Assembly: GCA_013044265.1 (NCBI GenBank)
Contig: JABEUQ010000184.1
Span: 1-63,999, forward strand
Direction of reading: 5' to 3'
Length of the DNA stretch: 63,999 bases
Source: Acidimicrobiaceae bacterium
GTDB taxonomy: Bacteria; Actinomycetota; Acidimicrobiia; Acidimicrobiales; RAAP-2
Below, piece after piece: positions 41,988 through 52,178 of this stretch; the first letter of the stretch is position 1, and every line of letters begins with the position of its first letter. The position numbers and the translations under genes are program-made. The notes below the pieces were generated by a model, which saw only the letters and a program-made list of their open reading frames with translations, was not told the DNA's origin and did no database searches.

Positions 41988-43486
41988 TTGGTCACGCTCG
42001 CAGTAGCGACCTGGGTCACGAAGTTGTGCACCGAGGGAGTGATGCGGTCCAGTACCGGCTTGGGAAAGACACCGAGAACCACGATCAACACGACGACGGG
42101 CACCAGCACCCAGCGCTCACCCGCAGTCGCGTCCATAATATCCGCGTTCGCACCCTGGGCGCGACCGTGGAACACGCGCTGGTAGGCCCAGAGCAGATAG
42201 ACCGCCGAAGCGAGCACCCCCAATGAAGCCACCACGCTCCACCACGCGTGGGTGGTGAAGGTTCCGATCAGGATCAGATATTCCGAAATGAAACCCGACA
42301 GACCCGGCAGACCGATACTCGCCAGCATCGCGACAGTGAAGAGGCCCGCGAGCACCGGTGCGGGTCCTTGAAGACCGGAGAAGTCAGCGATCTGGATGCT
42401 CGCGCGACGACGCTCGAGGAAGCCAATGATGAGGAAGAAGCCAATAGTGATGATGCCGTGGTTGAACATCAACAGCACTGCACCCGTGACACCAATGGTT
42501 GAACCCGACATAATGCCCAGCGTGATGAAACTCATCTGTGCCAGTGAGGAATACGCCACGAATCGTTTGAGGTCCTTGGCGACAACCGCCAGAGTCGAAC
42601 CGTACAAGATACCAATCACCGCCAGCGTCATAACGTAGGGTCTCACGCTCACCTGCGCCACCGGCAATAATCCAACGGCGAAGCGCAAGAGACCGTAGCT
42701 ACCAAGCTTGGCGAGCAGAGCCGAGAGCTCGATTGATCCCGCGGTGGGCGCCTCGGCGTACGTGAGCGGTGACCACGTGTGCAACGGCCAGACTGGGGCC
42801 TTGGCACCGAAGGCCACGGCGAATGCGATGAACAGCCATACTGCTGTGGCGTGCGACATTGCCGTGGCGGCCATTGCTCCATAAGAAAAGGTCAGCGCCA
42901 GCGTGGGGTGCTGGTGCTGGTAGGCGAAACCCATGTACAAGATGCCAATCAGCAAAGATGCCGAAGCAGTGAAGGTGTACAAGAAGAACTTCAATGCGGC
43001 GCGAGCGCGTTCAGCGCCACCCCAGCCCGAAATAATGAAGTAGCAGGGTACCAACGTGAGTTCAAAGAAGATGAAGAACTCGAGCACGTCGTGTGCCACG
43101 AAAGCTCCCATCGTCAAACCCGTCAGGATCAGCAACCATGACACGAATGCCGGCTCGCGGCGCTTGTCGCGCCCCCCGAGCAACGACAGCAGCAACACGA
43201 GCGCGGTCAAGACCACCATCAACAGACTCAGTCCGTCGAGGGCGACGTCATAGGCCAGTCCCAGCGGAGCCGAGACGACATGACGAGAAACAAAATCGAA
43301 TCCCTGGGCGCCGGTCACGTTGCTCTTGTAGAGCACGGCGACAATCAGAGAAAGTACCACTTCAAGGGCCCCGACACCGACCGCCACCGCGTAGGAGGCA
43401 CCAGGAATCTTGCGTACGAGCATCGACACCATGGCGCCGATCAAGGGCAATGCAATGAGGGCGCTGAGCCACAGAGAGGAGTGCAT
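41984..43486 (-). CDS. nuoM: NADH-quinone oxidoreductase subunit M
   Basis: The 500-residue membrane subunit matches NuoM: DVLEFFIFFELTLVPCYFIISGWGG near 120-145 (with the channel Glu), GAKAPVWPLHTWSPLTYAEAPTAGSIELSALLAKLGSYGLLRF near 225-265, and AYSSLAQMSFITLGI near 310. It is a proton-translocating arm subunit. It follows nuoL after two bases, the only junction in the operon without overlap. Confidence 0.97.
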   Translation of the reverse strand: MHSSLWLSALIALPLIGAMVSMLVRKIPGASYAVAVGVGALEVVLSLIVAVLYKSNVTGAQGFDFVSRHVVSAPLGLAYDVALDGLSLLMVVLTALVLLLSLLGGRDKRREPAFVSWLLILTGLTMGAFVAHDVLEFFIFFELTLVPCYFIISGWGGAERARAALKFFLYTFTASASLLIGILYMGFAYQHQHPTLALTFSYGAMAATAMSHATAVWLFIAFAVAFGAKAPVWPLHTWSPLTYAEAPTAGSIELSALLAKLGSYGLLRFAVGLLPVAQVSVRPYVMTLAVIGILYGSTLAVVAKDLKRFVAYSSLAQMSFITLGIMSGSTIGVTGAVLLMFNHGIITIGFFLIIGFLERRRASIQIADFSGLQGPAPVLAGLFTVAMLASIGLPGLSGFISEYLILIGTFTTHAWWSVVASLGVLASAVYLLWAYQRVFHGRAQGANADIMDATAGERWVLVPVVVLIVVLGVFPKPVLDRITPSVHNFVTQVATASVTK

Positions 43487-43488
43487 GA

Positions 43489-45360
43489 CTACCTGACCCG
43501 TCCCACGAGATAGACGACTATGACGGTCGCCCCGAGCACCATGGCGAGGGCGTACTGACGCACCATGCCTGCTTGAAGTTTGCGAATACCTTCGCCGCTA
43601 CGTCGCACCGATCCTCCGAGACCTTCGACCGCACCGTCAATGACACCGTCTTCGATGACGTCATTGGAGAACTGCGCCACGTGCGCGAGCGGACGACCTA
43701 TCGTCGCATCGTAGGCATCATCCCAACGCCATACGTGTTCGAAGAATGGCTTTTCGAAGGTTGCGGATTCGACAGTATTGCGCCAAATGGTGAAGGCGGC
43801 GAAGAGGCCGATGGCGGCGGCGGCCACGTCAACGAGTGCTAGGCCCGTCTGCATCATCGTGCTCTGAGCAGCGCTCGGAGCCACGTAGCCAAACGTGGGC
43901 GAGAGGAAGTGCGTCAACGAGAAGCCGTGGGCCCACGGCAGGTCGAGCAGACCACCGAGAACGCTCAAGGCCGCCAAGATCAGCAGGGGCACCGTCATCG
44001 CCAAGGGCGACTCGTGCGGATCGTGCTGGTGGGTCACCTCGCGGAACCGCTCGGAGCCGCGGAAGGTAAGGATAAATAGACGACTCATGTAGTAGGCGGT
44101 CAAGATCGCAGTCAGAACCCCCAGTACCCACAGCGGCTTGTTGTGCACGAACACATTGGTCAAGACGTCACCCTTAGACCAGAAACCCGCGAAGGGAGGT
44201 ACGCCCGAAATCGTCAACCAACCAATGAGGAACGTGGGGAAAGTGAGGGGGAGCCACTTTGCGAGACCACCCATCTTTCGCATATCTTGCTCACCGCCGA
44301 GAGAGTGGATAACCGATCCCGAACCGAGGAACAAGAGGGCCTTGAAAAAGGCGTGACTTACCATCAAGAAGATCGCTGCACCGTACGCCCCGACTCCGAC
44401 GGCCAAGACCATGTACCCAATTTGAGAGACCGTGGAGAAGGCCAGCACCTTCTTGATGTCTTTCTGGGCAGTGGCGATGGTGGCCGCAACGAACGCAGTC
44501 ACACCGCCGATAATCGCAATGGTCATGCGTCCCGACGATGAAAGGGCAAGGACAGGCGACATGCGTACCAGCAGGTAGACACCGGCCGTCACCATCGTCG
44601 CGGCGTGGATGAGTGCCGAAACGGGCGTCGGGCCCTCCATAGCGTCGGGCAGCCAGTTGAACAAAGGAATCTGCGCGCTCTTACCCGTCGCTGCCAGCAG
44701 CAGCGACAGCACCACCAGCGTAGCGATGGTGGGAGAGAGCAGCGATGTCGAGGAGAAGATGCCGAGGTAGGTCAGCGTGTGAGTGTGCACGAAGAGCAAG
44801 AACATCGCCGCCATCAGACCGAGGTCACCGACACGGTTATAGATAAAAGCCTTCTTGCCAGCCGAGGCCGCCGCGTCGCGATCAAAGTAGTAGCTCACCA
44901 GCCAGTACGAGCACACACCCACGCCCTCCCAGCCCACGAAAGTGAGCACCAGGTTGTTGGCGAGTACCAGAGTCAACATCGAGAAGACGAAGAGATTGAG
45001 GTACAAGAAGAATTTACGGAAATCCTTCTCCCCCTCCATATACGCCGTCGAATACCAATGGATTAGCGTCGAGATGCCCGTCACGAACAGCGACATGGTG
45101 ATCGACAGGGGGTCGACCAGGATGGCGGCGGGAACGTGCAGAGTGTCGACCGAGATCCACGTGAACAAGTTCACCGTCACTTGACGTGAACTGTGGTGCA
45201 GCAACAAGACGAACGTGATCACGCTCGCGACAAAACTCAAACCCACGACACCGGTACCGATCAGGCCAACCACTTTGTTGCTCAGTGAGCGGCCGTTCAC
45301 TAATACAAAGAGGAATCCCGCCAGGGGCAGGATCATAATGAGTGGTGCGAGATGCGACAT
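43489..45360 (-). CDS. nuoL: NADH-quinone oxidoreductase subunit L
   Basis: The 623-residue subunit L carries the typical VGWEGVGVCSYWLVSYYF block near 145, PLFNWLPDAMEGPTPVSALIHAATMVTAGVYLLVR near 235-270 and AFSTVSQIGYMVLAVGVG near 315. The long lateral helix that couples the antiporter modules lies near the C-terminus. Its ATG overlaps the nuoK stop by one base (TGATG). Confidence 0.97.
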   Translation of the reverse strand: MSHLAPLIMILPLAGFLFVLVNGRSLSNKVVGLIGTGVVGLSFVASVITFVLLLHHSSRQVTVNLFTWISVDTLHVPAAILVDPLSITMSLFVTGISTLIHWYSTAYMEGEKDFRKFFLYLNLFVFSMLTLVLANNLVLTFVGWEGVGVCSYWLVSYYFDRDAAASAGKKAFIYNRVGDLGLMAAMFLLFVHTHTLTYLGIFSSTSLLSPTIATLVVLSLLLAATGKSAQIPLFNWLPDAMEGPTPVSALIHAATMVTAGVYLLVRMSPVLALSSSGRMTIAIIGGVTAFVAATIATAQKDIKKVLAFSTVSQIGYMVLAVGVGAYGAAIFLMVSHAFFKALLFLGSGSVIHSLGGEQDMRKMGGLAKWLPLTFPTFLIGWLTISGVPPFAGFWSKGDVLTNVFVHNKPLWVLGVLTAILTAYYMSRLFILTFRGSERFREVTHQHDPHESPLAMTVPLLILAALSVLGGLLDLPWAHGFSLTHFLSPTFGYVAPSAAQSTMMQTGLALVDVAAAAIGLFAAFTIWRNTVESATFEKPFFEHVWRWDDAYDATIGRPLAHVAQFSNDVIEDGVIDGAVEGLGGSVRRSGEGIRKLQAGMVRQYALAMVLGATVIVVYLVGRVR

Positions 45361-45665
45361 CAGCCCTGCAATTCCGAGAGTTCATCGACCGAGGTCGAAG
45401 CACGACGGCGAAAAACCGCCACGACGATGCCGAGTCCGACCGTTACTTCGGCCGCTGCGACCACCATGATGAAAAACACTGAGGTCTGACCGCCAATGTC
45501 ACTCATGGTACGCGCGAACGTTACAAAAGTTAGGTTCACGGCATTGAGCATGAGCTCAATGCACATGAACATGATCAGGGCACTGCGACGGGTCAAAACA
45601 CCGAAGGCACCGATGCCAAAAAGTAACGCGGCCAGGATCAAGAACCACGAGGCGGGAATGGTCAT
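45360..45665 (-). CDS. nuoK: NADH-quinone oxidoreductase subunit K
   Basis: This 101-residue subunit has three membrane helices. The buried acidic residues of the E-channel are visible in [17 protein letters not shown] and [19 protein letters not shown]. Length and sequence are standard for NuoK. ATGA overlap with nuoJ. Confidence 0.97.
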   Translation of the reverse strand: MTIPASWFLILAALLFGIGAFGVLTRRSALIMFMCIELMLNAVNLTFVTFARTMSDIGGQTSVFFIMVVAAAEVTVGLGIVVAVFRRRASTSVDELSELQG

Positions 45666-46291
45666 GAGTCCACCTCCTCTGTCTCCTCGGGCGCCCAGTC
45701 GTCGATGATGACTTCCAAATCATCAGTCGCTTCGTCGACCTCGGCGGTACGTTCGCGTCGCGCCAGCAGAACTGCGCCGACGACCGCAATGATAAGCAGA
45801 CCAGCGGTCGCTTCAAAGGCCAGGAGGTACGTCGTGAAGACTGAATCACCCAACTGCGTGACATTACCCGAACCTGGCGCTAGAGCCGTTCCGCCGGTAG
45901 AGGTCGAGGGAACACCACTTACCCAGTGTGAATTCGCCATCAAGAAGACCACGCCCGCGACGGTAATAGCGACGCCGAGGCCCGCGAACCAACGCTGACC
46001 CACTAGGGGTTCGACGTGAGGATGCTTGGACTTGTCCACGCCCAGGAACATGATCACGAACAAGAACAAGACCACGATGGCGCCCGCGTACACGATGATT
46101 TCCACCGCCGCTAAGAAGTCTGCGCTCTGCTCGAGGAAGGCCACGGCCACGCCAAGCAGGCTCATTATCAAGCTCAGCGCCGAGTGCACCGGATTCTTCA
46201 TCGCGATGACACCAATGGCGCCCACCAGAATTAAGAGGGTAGCCGCCGCGAAGACAAGAACGTCAGGAATGGCGTACGTCGTAGCCAACAT
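45662..46291 (-). CDS. nuoJ: NADH-quinone oxidoreductase subunit J
   Basis: The 209-residue subunit has five predicted helices, with the conserved [51 protein letters not shown] region spread over residues 30-85. The Glu/Asp-rich C-terminal tail (about 180-209) is longer than in enterobacteria, as often in actinobacteria. The ATG overlaps the nuoI stop as TGATG. Confidence 0.95.
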   Translation of the reverse strand: MLATTYAIPDVLVFAAATLLILVGAIGVIAMKNPVHSALSLIMSLLGVAVAFLEQSADFLAAVEIIVYAGAIVVLFLFVIMFLGVDKSKHPHVEPLVGQRWFAGLGVAITVAGVVFLMANSHWVSGVPSTSTGGTALAPGSGNVTQLGDSVFTTYLLAFEATAGLLIIAVVGAVLLARRERTAEVDEATDDLEVIIDDWAPEETEEVDS

Positions 46292-47046
46292 CAACTCTCT
46301 CCCTTAGTGCGGCGACGAGGACGACGTTCCTCGAGGGTCTTCATCAATCCTTGCAGGCCGCGCTGGTCTAATGGGACGTCATCAGCTTCTAAGTGACGTG
46401 AGAAGACCTCGCGAATCTGCTTCGATCCCGTGGCCTCGTCGTCACGATTCTCCGACTGTCCAGCTTCGGCCTTGCGAACACCAACACCGAGATCGCCACT
46501 CCATTGGGTCACGCCCTCAAAGGCCGCGTCACCAGCCGGAGATGTAGCACGCATCCAGCCGCCGGTCATCGCAGCTTCGCCTGGTCGCCAGTCCTCCCAG
46601 GGCAAGCGCTGGGGGAAACCTTCATCGTCCACCAGCAACTGTGCCTTGGTGTAAATGGCGTCAGCTCGATTGGTGAAGGAGAACTCGAACATCTTGGATT
46701 CAGTAATTGCCTGGGTGGGACACGCCTCGACGCACAGGTCACAGTGGATGCAGCGCAAATAGTTGATCTCGTAGATGTAGCCGTAGCGCTCACCTGGCGA
46801 AACTGGGTGATCCGCTGGGTTGTCGAGGCCGCGCACGTAGATGCAGTTCACGGGGCACACGCCCGCGCACAACTCGCAGCCAATGCACTTCTCCATGCCA
46901 TCCTCGTAGCGATTCAACACGTGCCGTCCATGTTGGCGAGGCTGCTTGGGGCGCTTGACCTTGGGGTAAGAATTCGTGACCCGCGGTTTTCCAATGTGCG
47001 CCAGCGTTAACTTGAAGCCACCGAAGAAGTCAGTCCAACCGGCCAT
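46291..47046 (-). CDS. nuoI: NADH-quinone oxidoreductase subunit I (two [4Fe-4S] clusters)
   Basis: This subunit has two ferredoxin-type motifs, CIGCELCAGVCPVNCIYV and CIHCDLCVEACPTQAI, that bind clusters N6a and N6b in the peripheral arm. The C-terminal extension of about 70 residues (ending in the basic EERRPRRRTKG) makes it longer than the usual 180 or so residues. ATG at 47046 overlaps the nuoH stop; a GTG one codon upstream is possible. Confidence 0.96.
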   Translation of the reverse strand: MAGWTDFFGGFKLTLAHIGKPRVTNSYPKVKRPKQPRQHGRHVLNRYEDGMEKCIGCELCAGVCPVNCIYVRGLDNPADHPVSPGERYGYIYEINYLRCIHCDLCVEACPTQAITESKMFEFSFTNRADAIYTKAQLLVDDEGFPQRLPWEDWRPGEAAMTGGWMRATSPAGDAAFEGVTQWSGDLGVGVRKAEAGQSENRDDEATGSKQIREVFSRHLEADDVPLDQRGLQGLMKTLEERRPRRRTKGES

Positions 47047-48296
47047 CACTCCCCCTCATCTTCATCGTCCATTGCGTCACTCACAGCCCGGATGACCTCA
47101 CCCGGTACTGGTCGTTCCCCCACGATCGGCATCAAGGCCCCGACCCCGCTCGCGCGGTCGGCTCCGAGCTCGAAGGCACGACTCAGGAGTGTCCACGCCA
47201 AAATCACCACGGCCGCCATGGCAAAACCATCAGCCGGCTTCACGAGGAATCCGGCCACGATCAGCATCCAGCCCAGTGAGAGGGGAATCAGGCGCTTCCA
47301 ACCGAGCTCCATGACCTGGTCGTAGCGAAACCGCGGTAACGCGGCGCGGAACCAGATGTAACTAAAGGCGAAGGCGGTGGTTTTGGCGAGGAACCAGAGA
47401 ATCGGGAACACCCATCGCAGGTGCGAAATATTGGGCACGTAGCCCGCGGGCCCACCAAGGAAGAGCGTCACGATCAACGCTGACATCGTCAGAGTATTCA
47501 TGAACTCGGCCATGAAGAACAACGCGAAGCGGATGGACGAGTACTCAGTGTGAAAGCCACCTACGAGTTCACTCTCCGCCTCCACGACGTCAAAGGGCGG
47601 GCGACCAAGCTCGGCGGTGATCGCAATCACGAACACAATGAAGGGAACGAAGCCCAAGCGAATCAGATTCCAGTGCCAAATACCGCCACCTTGGCTGTTC
47701 ACAATGTCGTGTGTCGATAACGATCCAGAAATCAACGCCACTGTGACGATGGTCATGCCCAGAGCCGCTTCGTACGAAATCATCTGGGCGCTCGCGCGCA
47801 CCGAAGAGAGCAGTGGGTACTTCGATCCCGAAGCCCAGCCCGCGAGCATGATGCCGTACACCGAAATCCCCGACATCGCCAACATCACCAATATGCCCAT
47901 GGGCGGGTTGGCGATCTGCAACTGAATGACGTGCCCCGCAACGGTCACCGTCCCACCGAGGGGGATCACCGAGAAAGTAATCAGCGCCGGAACCAGCACC
48001 AAGTAGGGCGCAAGTTTAAAGACGAATCGATCCGCCTCCGCTGGCATCAGGTCTTCCTTGGCGAAGAGCTTGATACCGTCAGCCAGGGTCTGGAGTAATC
48101 CGAAAGGACCCCAACGTTGAGGTCCGATACGACTCTGCATGTCCGAGATGGCCTTTCGCTCGAACCAGATCATGAGCGTCACTGCACCCATAATCACCGC
48201 GAAACCAACGAGCACCTTCACCAGAACAATGATGAGGATCGCCAGAGTGACGTGCACTCCATTGGAAAAGAGCGGGTCAGCAGAGGCGAAGGTCAT
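47046..48296 (-). CDS. nuoH: NADH-quinone oxidoreductase subunit H
   Basis: The 416-residue membrane subunit forms the quinone-binding chamber entry. Conserved segments are MQSRIGPQRWGPFGLLQTLADGIKLFAKEDLMP near 53-85 and ITAELGRPPFDVVEAESELVGGFHTEYSS near 225-255, which contain the charged residues of the coupling loop. The Asp/Glu-rich C-terminal tail is typical of actinobacteria. ATGA overlap with nuoG. Confidence 0.97.
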   Translation of the reverse strand: MTFASADPLFSNGVHVTLAILIIVLVKVLVGFAVIMGAVTLMIWFERKAISDMQSRIGPQRWGPFGLLQTLADGIKLFAKEDLMPAEADRFVFKLAPYLVLVPALITFSVIPLGGTVTVAGHVIQLQIANPPMGILVMLAMSGISVYGIMLAGWASGSKYPLLSSVRASAQMISYEAALGMTIVTVALISGSLSTHDIVNSQGGGIWHWNLIRLGFVPFIVFVIAITAELGRPPFDVVEAESELVGGFHTEYSSIRFALFFMAEFMNTLTMSALIVTLFLGGPAGYVPNISHLRWVFPILWFLAKTTAFAFSYIWFRAALPRFRYDQVMELGWKRLIPLSLGWMLIVAGFLVKPADGFAMAAVVILAWTLLSRAFELGADRASGVGALMPIVGERPVPGEVIRAVSDAMDDEDEGE

Positions 48297-50881
48297 CGCG
48301 TCTCCAGTCGTAACTGCGTCACGGAGCTCGAAGGATCAACCATCTTGGACACGACGTTGACACCATCGGCGAGCGTGCCCAGGGGTGCGACACACGTACC
48401 GCGCAGAACCCTCTCGTCAGCGAGGACGCCGATCTCAAAATCGCCGCCAACTGCGCGCACCATCACGCGCGCACCACTCGCGAGACCTAAGCGATCGAGG
48501 TCACTCGGGTTGATGGTGAGCGTGGTCTGCGCGATCAGTGCCGCTACGTCGGGCGAACCCTGCATGGCAACGCCGCGGTCGTAGAGACGACGCGCCAACA
48601 CGAGGCGTAGCGCGTACGCGTCGGCCGGTGGCACTTCGACGGTGTCGATGATCACGTCGGCGAAAGTAGCGCTCGACGTCACGGCAGTGCTCGTGGCATC
48701 GAGCAACGTCGTCGTGCCAGTCGAGTCACCCAAACCGGCAGTCTTGGTCGAGCGAATGCCCGGAAAGGCCATTGGGTCCATCGCGTGCCGCGCAACGGGT
48801 GTCACGTTGAGCCCCATCACCACTCCATCGAAGGCCTGATCCTGCAGCACCGACAATGCGGCGTACCCAGTGCTCTCCTCTATAGCCTGAGCCGCAAGTT
48901 CCACTGAGCCCAGTCCAAGGTCCTGGCCCCACTGCAGTGCGAGTTCAGCGGCAATGGCAACGTCGGACCACGCCGAGCCCGGCGCACTGATTTTCGATAC
49001 GACCGCGGTCACACGGCCTTCAAGATTCGTGACAGTTCCAGTGCGCTCGTGTTGCACGCTGGCCGGCAGCACCACGTCGGCGAAAGCGAGGGTGGCACCG
49101 CCGTGACCGGTAACTGAAATAACGTTCGCGGCCGCCAAGCCCTGAGTGGCCAATTGCACATCCACCACATTGCCCAGTACGCAGCCACCGAGGACGATCG
49201 TGGTGCGCTGAGTGCCCTCAGACATCGCAACCAGTTGGGCGTGGGATTCACGACCGGACACCGCGGCGTCAAATCCACGTCCCGGACGAAGGCGCGGGGC
49301 TAAACCCATGTCGAGCGCGCCGCGCACGTTCGAACGACGCAGGGCCACTAGGAACTTCGCCTGGGGCAAACCCTGAGCCAAAGTAGCGACGGCTCGATCG
49401 ACGAGGCGCTGATCTTCAGCCAAGTTGGCGCGACCGGCAACGATGACGACCCCGGAGCCATCGCCGAGCAGTTGACGCACTTCGGCGAGTTGCGCATCGT
49501 GCACCAGGGTACCCACGGGCAGCGGTCCCCCCACGAGAGCCTCGGCAATTAGCGGCGTGTCACCGGGACGCACCCCAAGAACGTGCGCCGCGAGTGAGCG
49601 CAACGCACTCGGTGCGCTCGCAATCTCAATCAACGTGTGATGACGGTGCGCGAAGCTTTCGCGCAACCGTAAGAACAGGACTGGCAGCTCTTCTCTCAGG
49701 TCACCCGTCAAAGTGAGCACGACAGGCGCATTGGCCGCATCATCAATGGTGGCTAGGGGCAGGCTCTGAAGTAGCACCGGGTCGAGTCCATCGCCGAACT
49801 GAGCGTCGATGTTCTCAGTGCCAATAGCTCCACGTAAAAAACGCTCCCAGGCGAAGGCGCCTTCATTCGTCAATGATGCCCCGCCAATCGCGCCGATGGC
49901 GTCGGCGTCGCCGGCCTCGTGCAACAATCTCGCGGCTTCGGAGAGAGCAACACCCCAGGACACCGGGGTCAATTCCCCCCGGACGCGAACCATCGGTTCA
50001 GTTATCCGCGTCGCCGCCGAGAGCAGGTCTCGCGATTCAGGATTGGCGTCAATTGAATCGAGGGTGAAACGTCCCTTGTCGCAAAGCCAGCCGTGATTGA
50101 CCGGTTCGGAATCGACTCCCAGCACCCGGGTGAGGCGATTGCCCGAGGACTGCACCGCCACGCGACAGCCAACGGCGCACATGGTGCAGGTACTCTCTGC
50201 CTGTTCTAAGTCCCACGGACGTGCACTAAAGCGGTACGGCTTAGCGGTCAGGGCGCCGACCGGACAAATCTGCACCGTGTTACCTGAGAAAATAGAGTCG
50301 AAGGGCTGAGTCGGCGAGGATGCGACTTCAATCATGTCACCCCGACCGGCGAAGGCAATTTGGGCATCGCCAGCTACCTCACTCGCGAAGCGGGTGCAGC
50401 GTGAGCACTGGATGCAACGTTCGCGGTCAAGCAGGACCAGTTCACCAATGGCCACGGGCTTAACGAAGTGACGCTTCTCTTCGACGAAGCGAGTCTCTCC
50501 CGATCCGTGAGCCAAAGTCTGATCCTGCAACGGACACTCGCCACCCTTGTCGCAGACCGGACAGTCGAGGGGATGATTGGCGAGCAAGAACTCCAAGACA
50601 CCGTCTTGGGCCTTCTTCACCTTGTCTGAATCCGTGGTCACGTTCATACCGTCGGCCACTTTCAAGTAGCACGCCGGCTGCAGGGTGGCCCCACGGGGAC
50701 CATCGACTTCAACGAGGCACATCCGACACACGCCGACCGGCTCCATGCGAGGGTGATAACAAAAGCGTGGGATGTAGGACCCGGCGCGTTCGGCCACCTC
50801 AATCAACATTTCTCCGGGCTGGGCTTCGACCGAGTGACCATCGACGGTAATGGTCACGTTGGTGCGGGTTACTTCAGTCAT
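48293..50881 (-). CDS. nuoG: NADH-quinone oxidoreductase subunit G
   Basis: This 862-residue Fe-S subunit has an N-terminal [2Fe-2S] ferredoxin-like domain (CYHPRMEPVGVCRMC), the C/H motif for N5 (CPVCDKGGECPLQDQTLAHG), and ferredoxin-type ligands CIQCSRCTRFASEVAG. A CTMCAVGC motif in the molybdopterin-like domain probably holds an additional [4Fe-4S] cluster. The long C-terminal oxidoreductase-like part is catalytically silent in the family. Its ATG overlaps the nuoF stop by eight bases. Confidence 0.96.
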   Translation of the reverse strand: MTEVTRTNVTITVDGHSVEAQPGEMLIEVAERAGSYIPRFCYHPRMEPVGVCRMCLVEVDGPRGATLQPACYLKVADGMNVTTDSDKVKKAQDGVLEFLLANHPLDCPVCDKGGECPLQDQTLAHGSGETRFVEEKRHFVKPVAIGELVLLDRERCIQCSRCTRFASEVAGDAQIAFAGRGDMIEVASSPTQPFDSIFSGNTVQICPVGALTAKPYRFSARPWDLEQAESTCTMCAVGCRVAVQSSGNRLTRVLGVDSEPVNHGWLCDKGRFTLDSIDANPESRDLLSAATRITEPMVRVRGELTPVSWGVALSEAARLLHEAGDADAIGAIGGASLTNEGAFAWERFLRGAIGTENIDAQFGDGLDPVLLQSLPLATIDDAANAPVVLTLTGDLREELPVLFLRLRESFAHRHHTLIEIASAPSALRSLAAHVLGVRPGDTPLIAEALVGGPLPVGTLVHDAQLAEVRQLLGDGSGVVIVAGRANLAEDQRLVDRAVATLAQGLPQAKFLVALRRSNVRGALDMGLAPRLRPGRGFDAAVSGRESHAQLVAMSEGTQRTTIVLGGCVLGNVVDVQLATQGLAAANVISVTGHGGATLAFADVVLPASVQHERTGTVTNLEGRVTAVVSKISAPGSAWSDVAIAAELALQWGQDLGLGSVELAAQAIEESTGYAALSVLQDQAFDGVVMGLNVTPVARHAMDPMAFPGIRSTKTAGLGDSTGTTTLLDATSTAVTSSATFADVIIDTVEVPPADAYALRLVLARRLYDRGVAMQGSPDVAALIAQTTLTINPSDLDRLGLASGARVMVRAVGGDFEIGVLADERVLRGTCVAPLGTLADGVNVVSKMVDPSSSVTQLRLETR

Positions 50882-52178
50882 GGGGACATCCTCCGTGATT
50901 CACGTGGGCCACGAAATCGTCGCGGAACATGCTCAGCGCGGAGTGGACCGACGAGGGAATTGACGGGCCTAACACGCAAATAGTGGTCTGCTGGGGCGGC
51001 CAGCTCAACCCGGGAGCGATGTTGTCGCACAGATCGAGCAGAAGATCGAGGTCTTCCATTCGACCTCCGCCGTGCTCCAAGCGATACATGATGCGCTCAA
51101 TCCAGCCAGATCCCTCGCGGCACGGTGTGCACTGACCGCACGACTCACGCGAGAAGAACTTTGTGATACGCCACGTAGCGCGTACCACGCAACTCGCGTC
51201 GTCCATCACCACGATTGAGCCCGAACCAAGCATCGATCCTAAGGCACCGACCTCGTCCTGTCCAAGTGGGGTATCGAGCTGGTCGGGGCCGAACCACGGC
51301 GCCGATACGCCACCAGGAATGAAGGCTTTGAGAGTTCGCCCCTCAGCCAATCCCCCCCCTAAAGCAGGGTCAAAGATTATGTCTCGAAAGGTGTTCTTCA
51401 CCATTTCGAGTTCGAAGACGCCGGGCCTCTTCACATCACCGGCTAGAGCGAAGAGCCGCGTACCCGTGGAACGCCCGACCCCCAAGGCTGCGAATGCCTC
51501 ACCCCCGTTATTGATAATCCACGGCAGATTGGACATGGTCTCGACATTGTTCACCACAGTGGGCTCGCCATAGAGGCCAGTGACCGCGGGAAAGAATGGC
51601 GGCTTAATGCGGGGAAATCCGCGTTTGCCCTCGAGTGCTTCTAGTAGTGAAGTCTCTTCGCCACAGATATAGGCACCCGCACCCGGGTGCACCACGATAT
51701 CGAGGGAGAATTCCGAACCAAATATTTTAGAACCCAGTGCACCGTGAGCGTAGGCCTCGTTGAGGGCCTGCTGCACACGTTCGAGGCCGAGGGCGAATTC
51801 GCCGCGCAAAAAGATAAAAGCCTGGGTGACCTGAAGTGCGTACGCCGCAATGATCACGCCCTCGACTAACTGGTGCGGGTCACGTTCAACGAGGTAGTGA
51901 TCCTTGAAGGTAGCGGGCTCCGACTCGTCTCCATTGACAACCAGGTATGAAATTGGTGCGCGGCGCAGCATGGACCACTTGCGACCTGCCGGAAACCCAG
52001 CTCCCCCGCGCCCCAGCAGCGAGGCTTTGTCGACTTCGCTCGCAACGGATTCGGGGAACATCGAAAGTGCCTTACGCAACGCGCTATATCCACCGGTTTC
52101 GAGGTAGCGGTTCAGGGTGAAGGAATCCGCTAGATCGCGCCTCGAAGAGACAATGCGAGGGGCGTCAAGAGTGGCCAT
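50874..52178 (-). CDS. nuoF: NADH-quinone oxidoreductase subunit F (NADH and FMN binding)
   Basis: The 434-residue subunit carries the glycine-rich NADH/FMN site [20 protein letters not shown] near 53-72 and [31 protein letters not shown]-type sequence near 170-200. The N3 cluster ligands are in [12 protein letters not shown] with a downstream cysteine. It is the electron entry point of complex I. ATG at 52178 overlaps the nuoE stop (TGATG); a GTG one codon upstream is possible. Confidence 0.96.
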   Translation of the reverse strand: [434 protein letters not shown]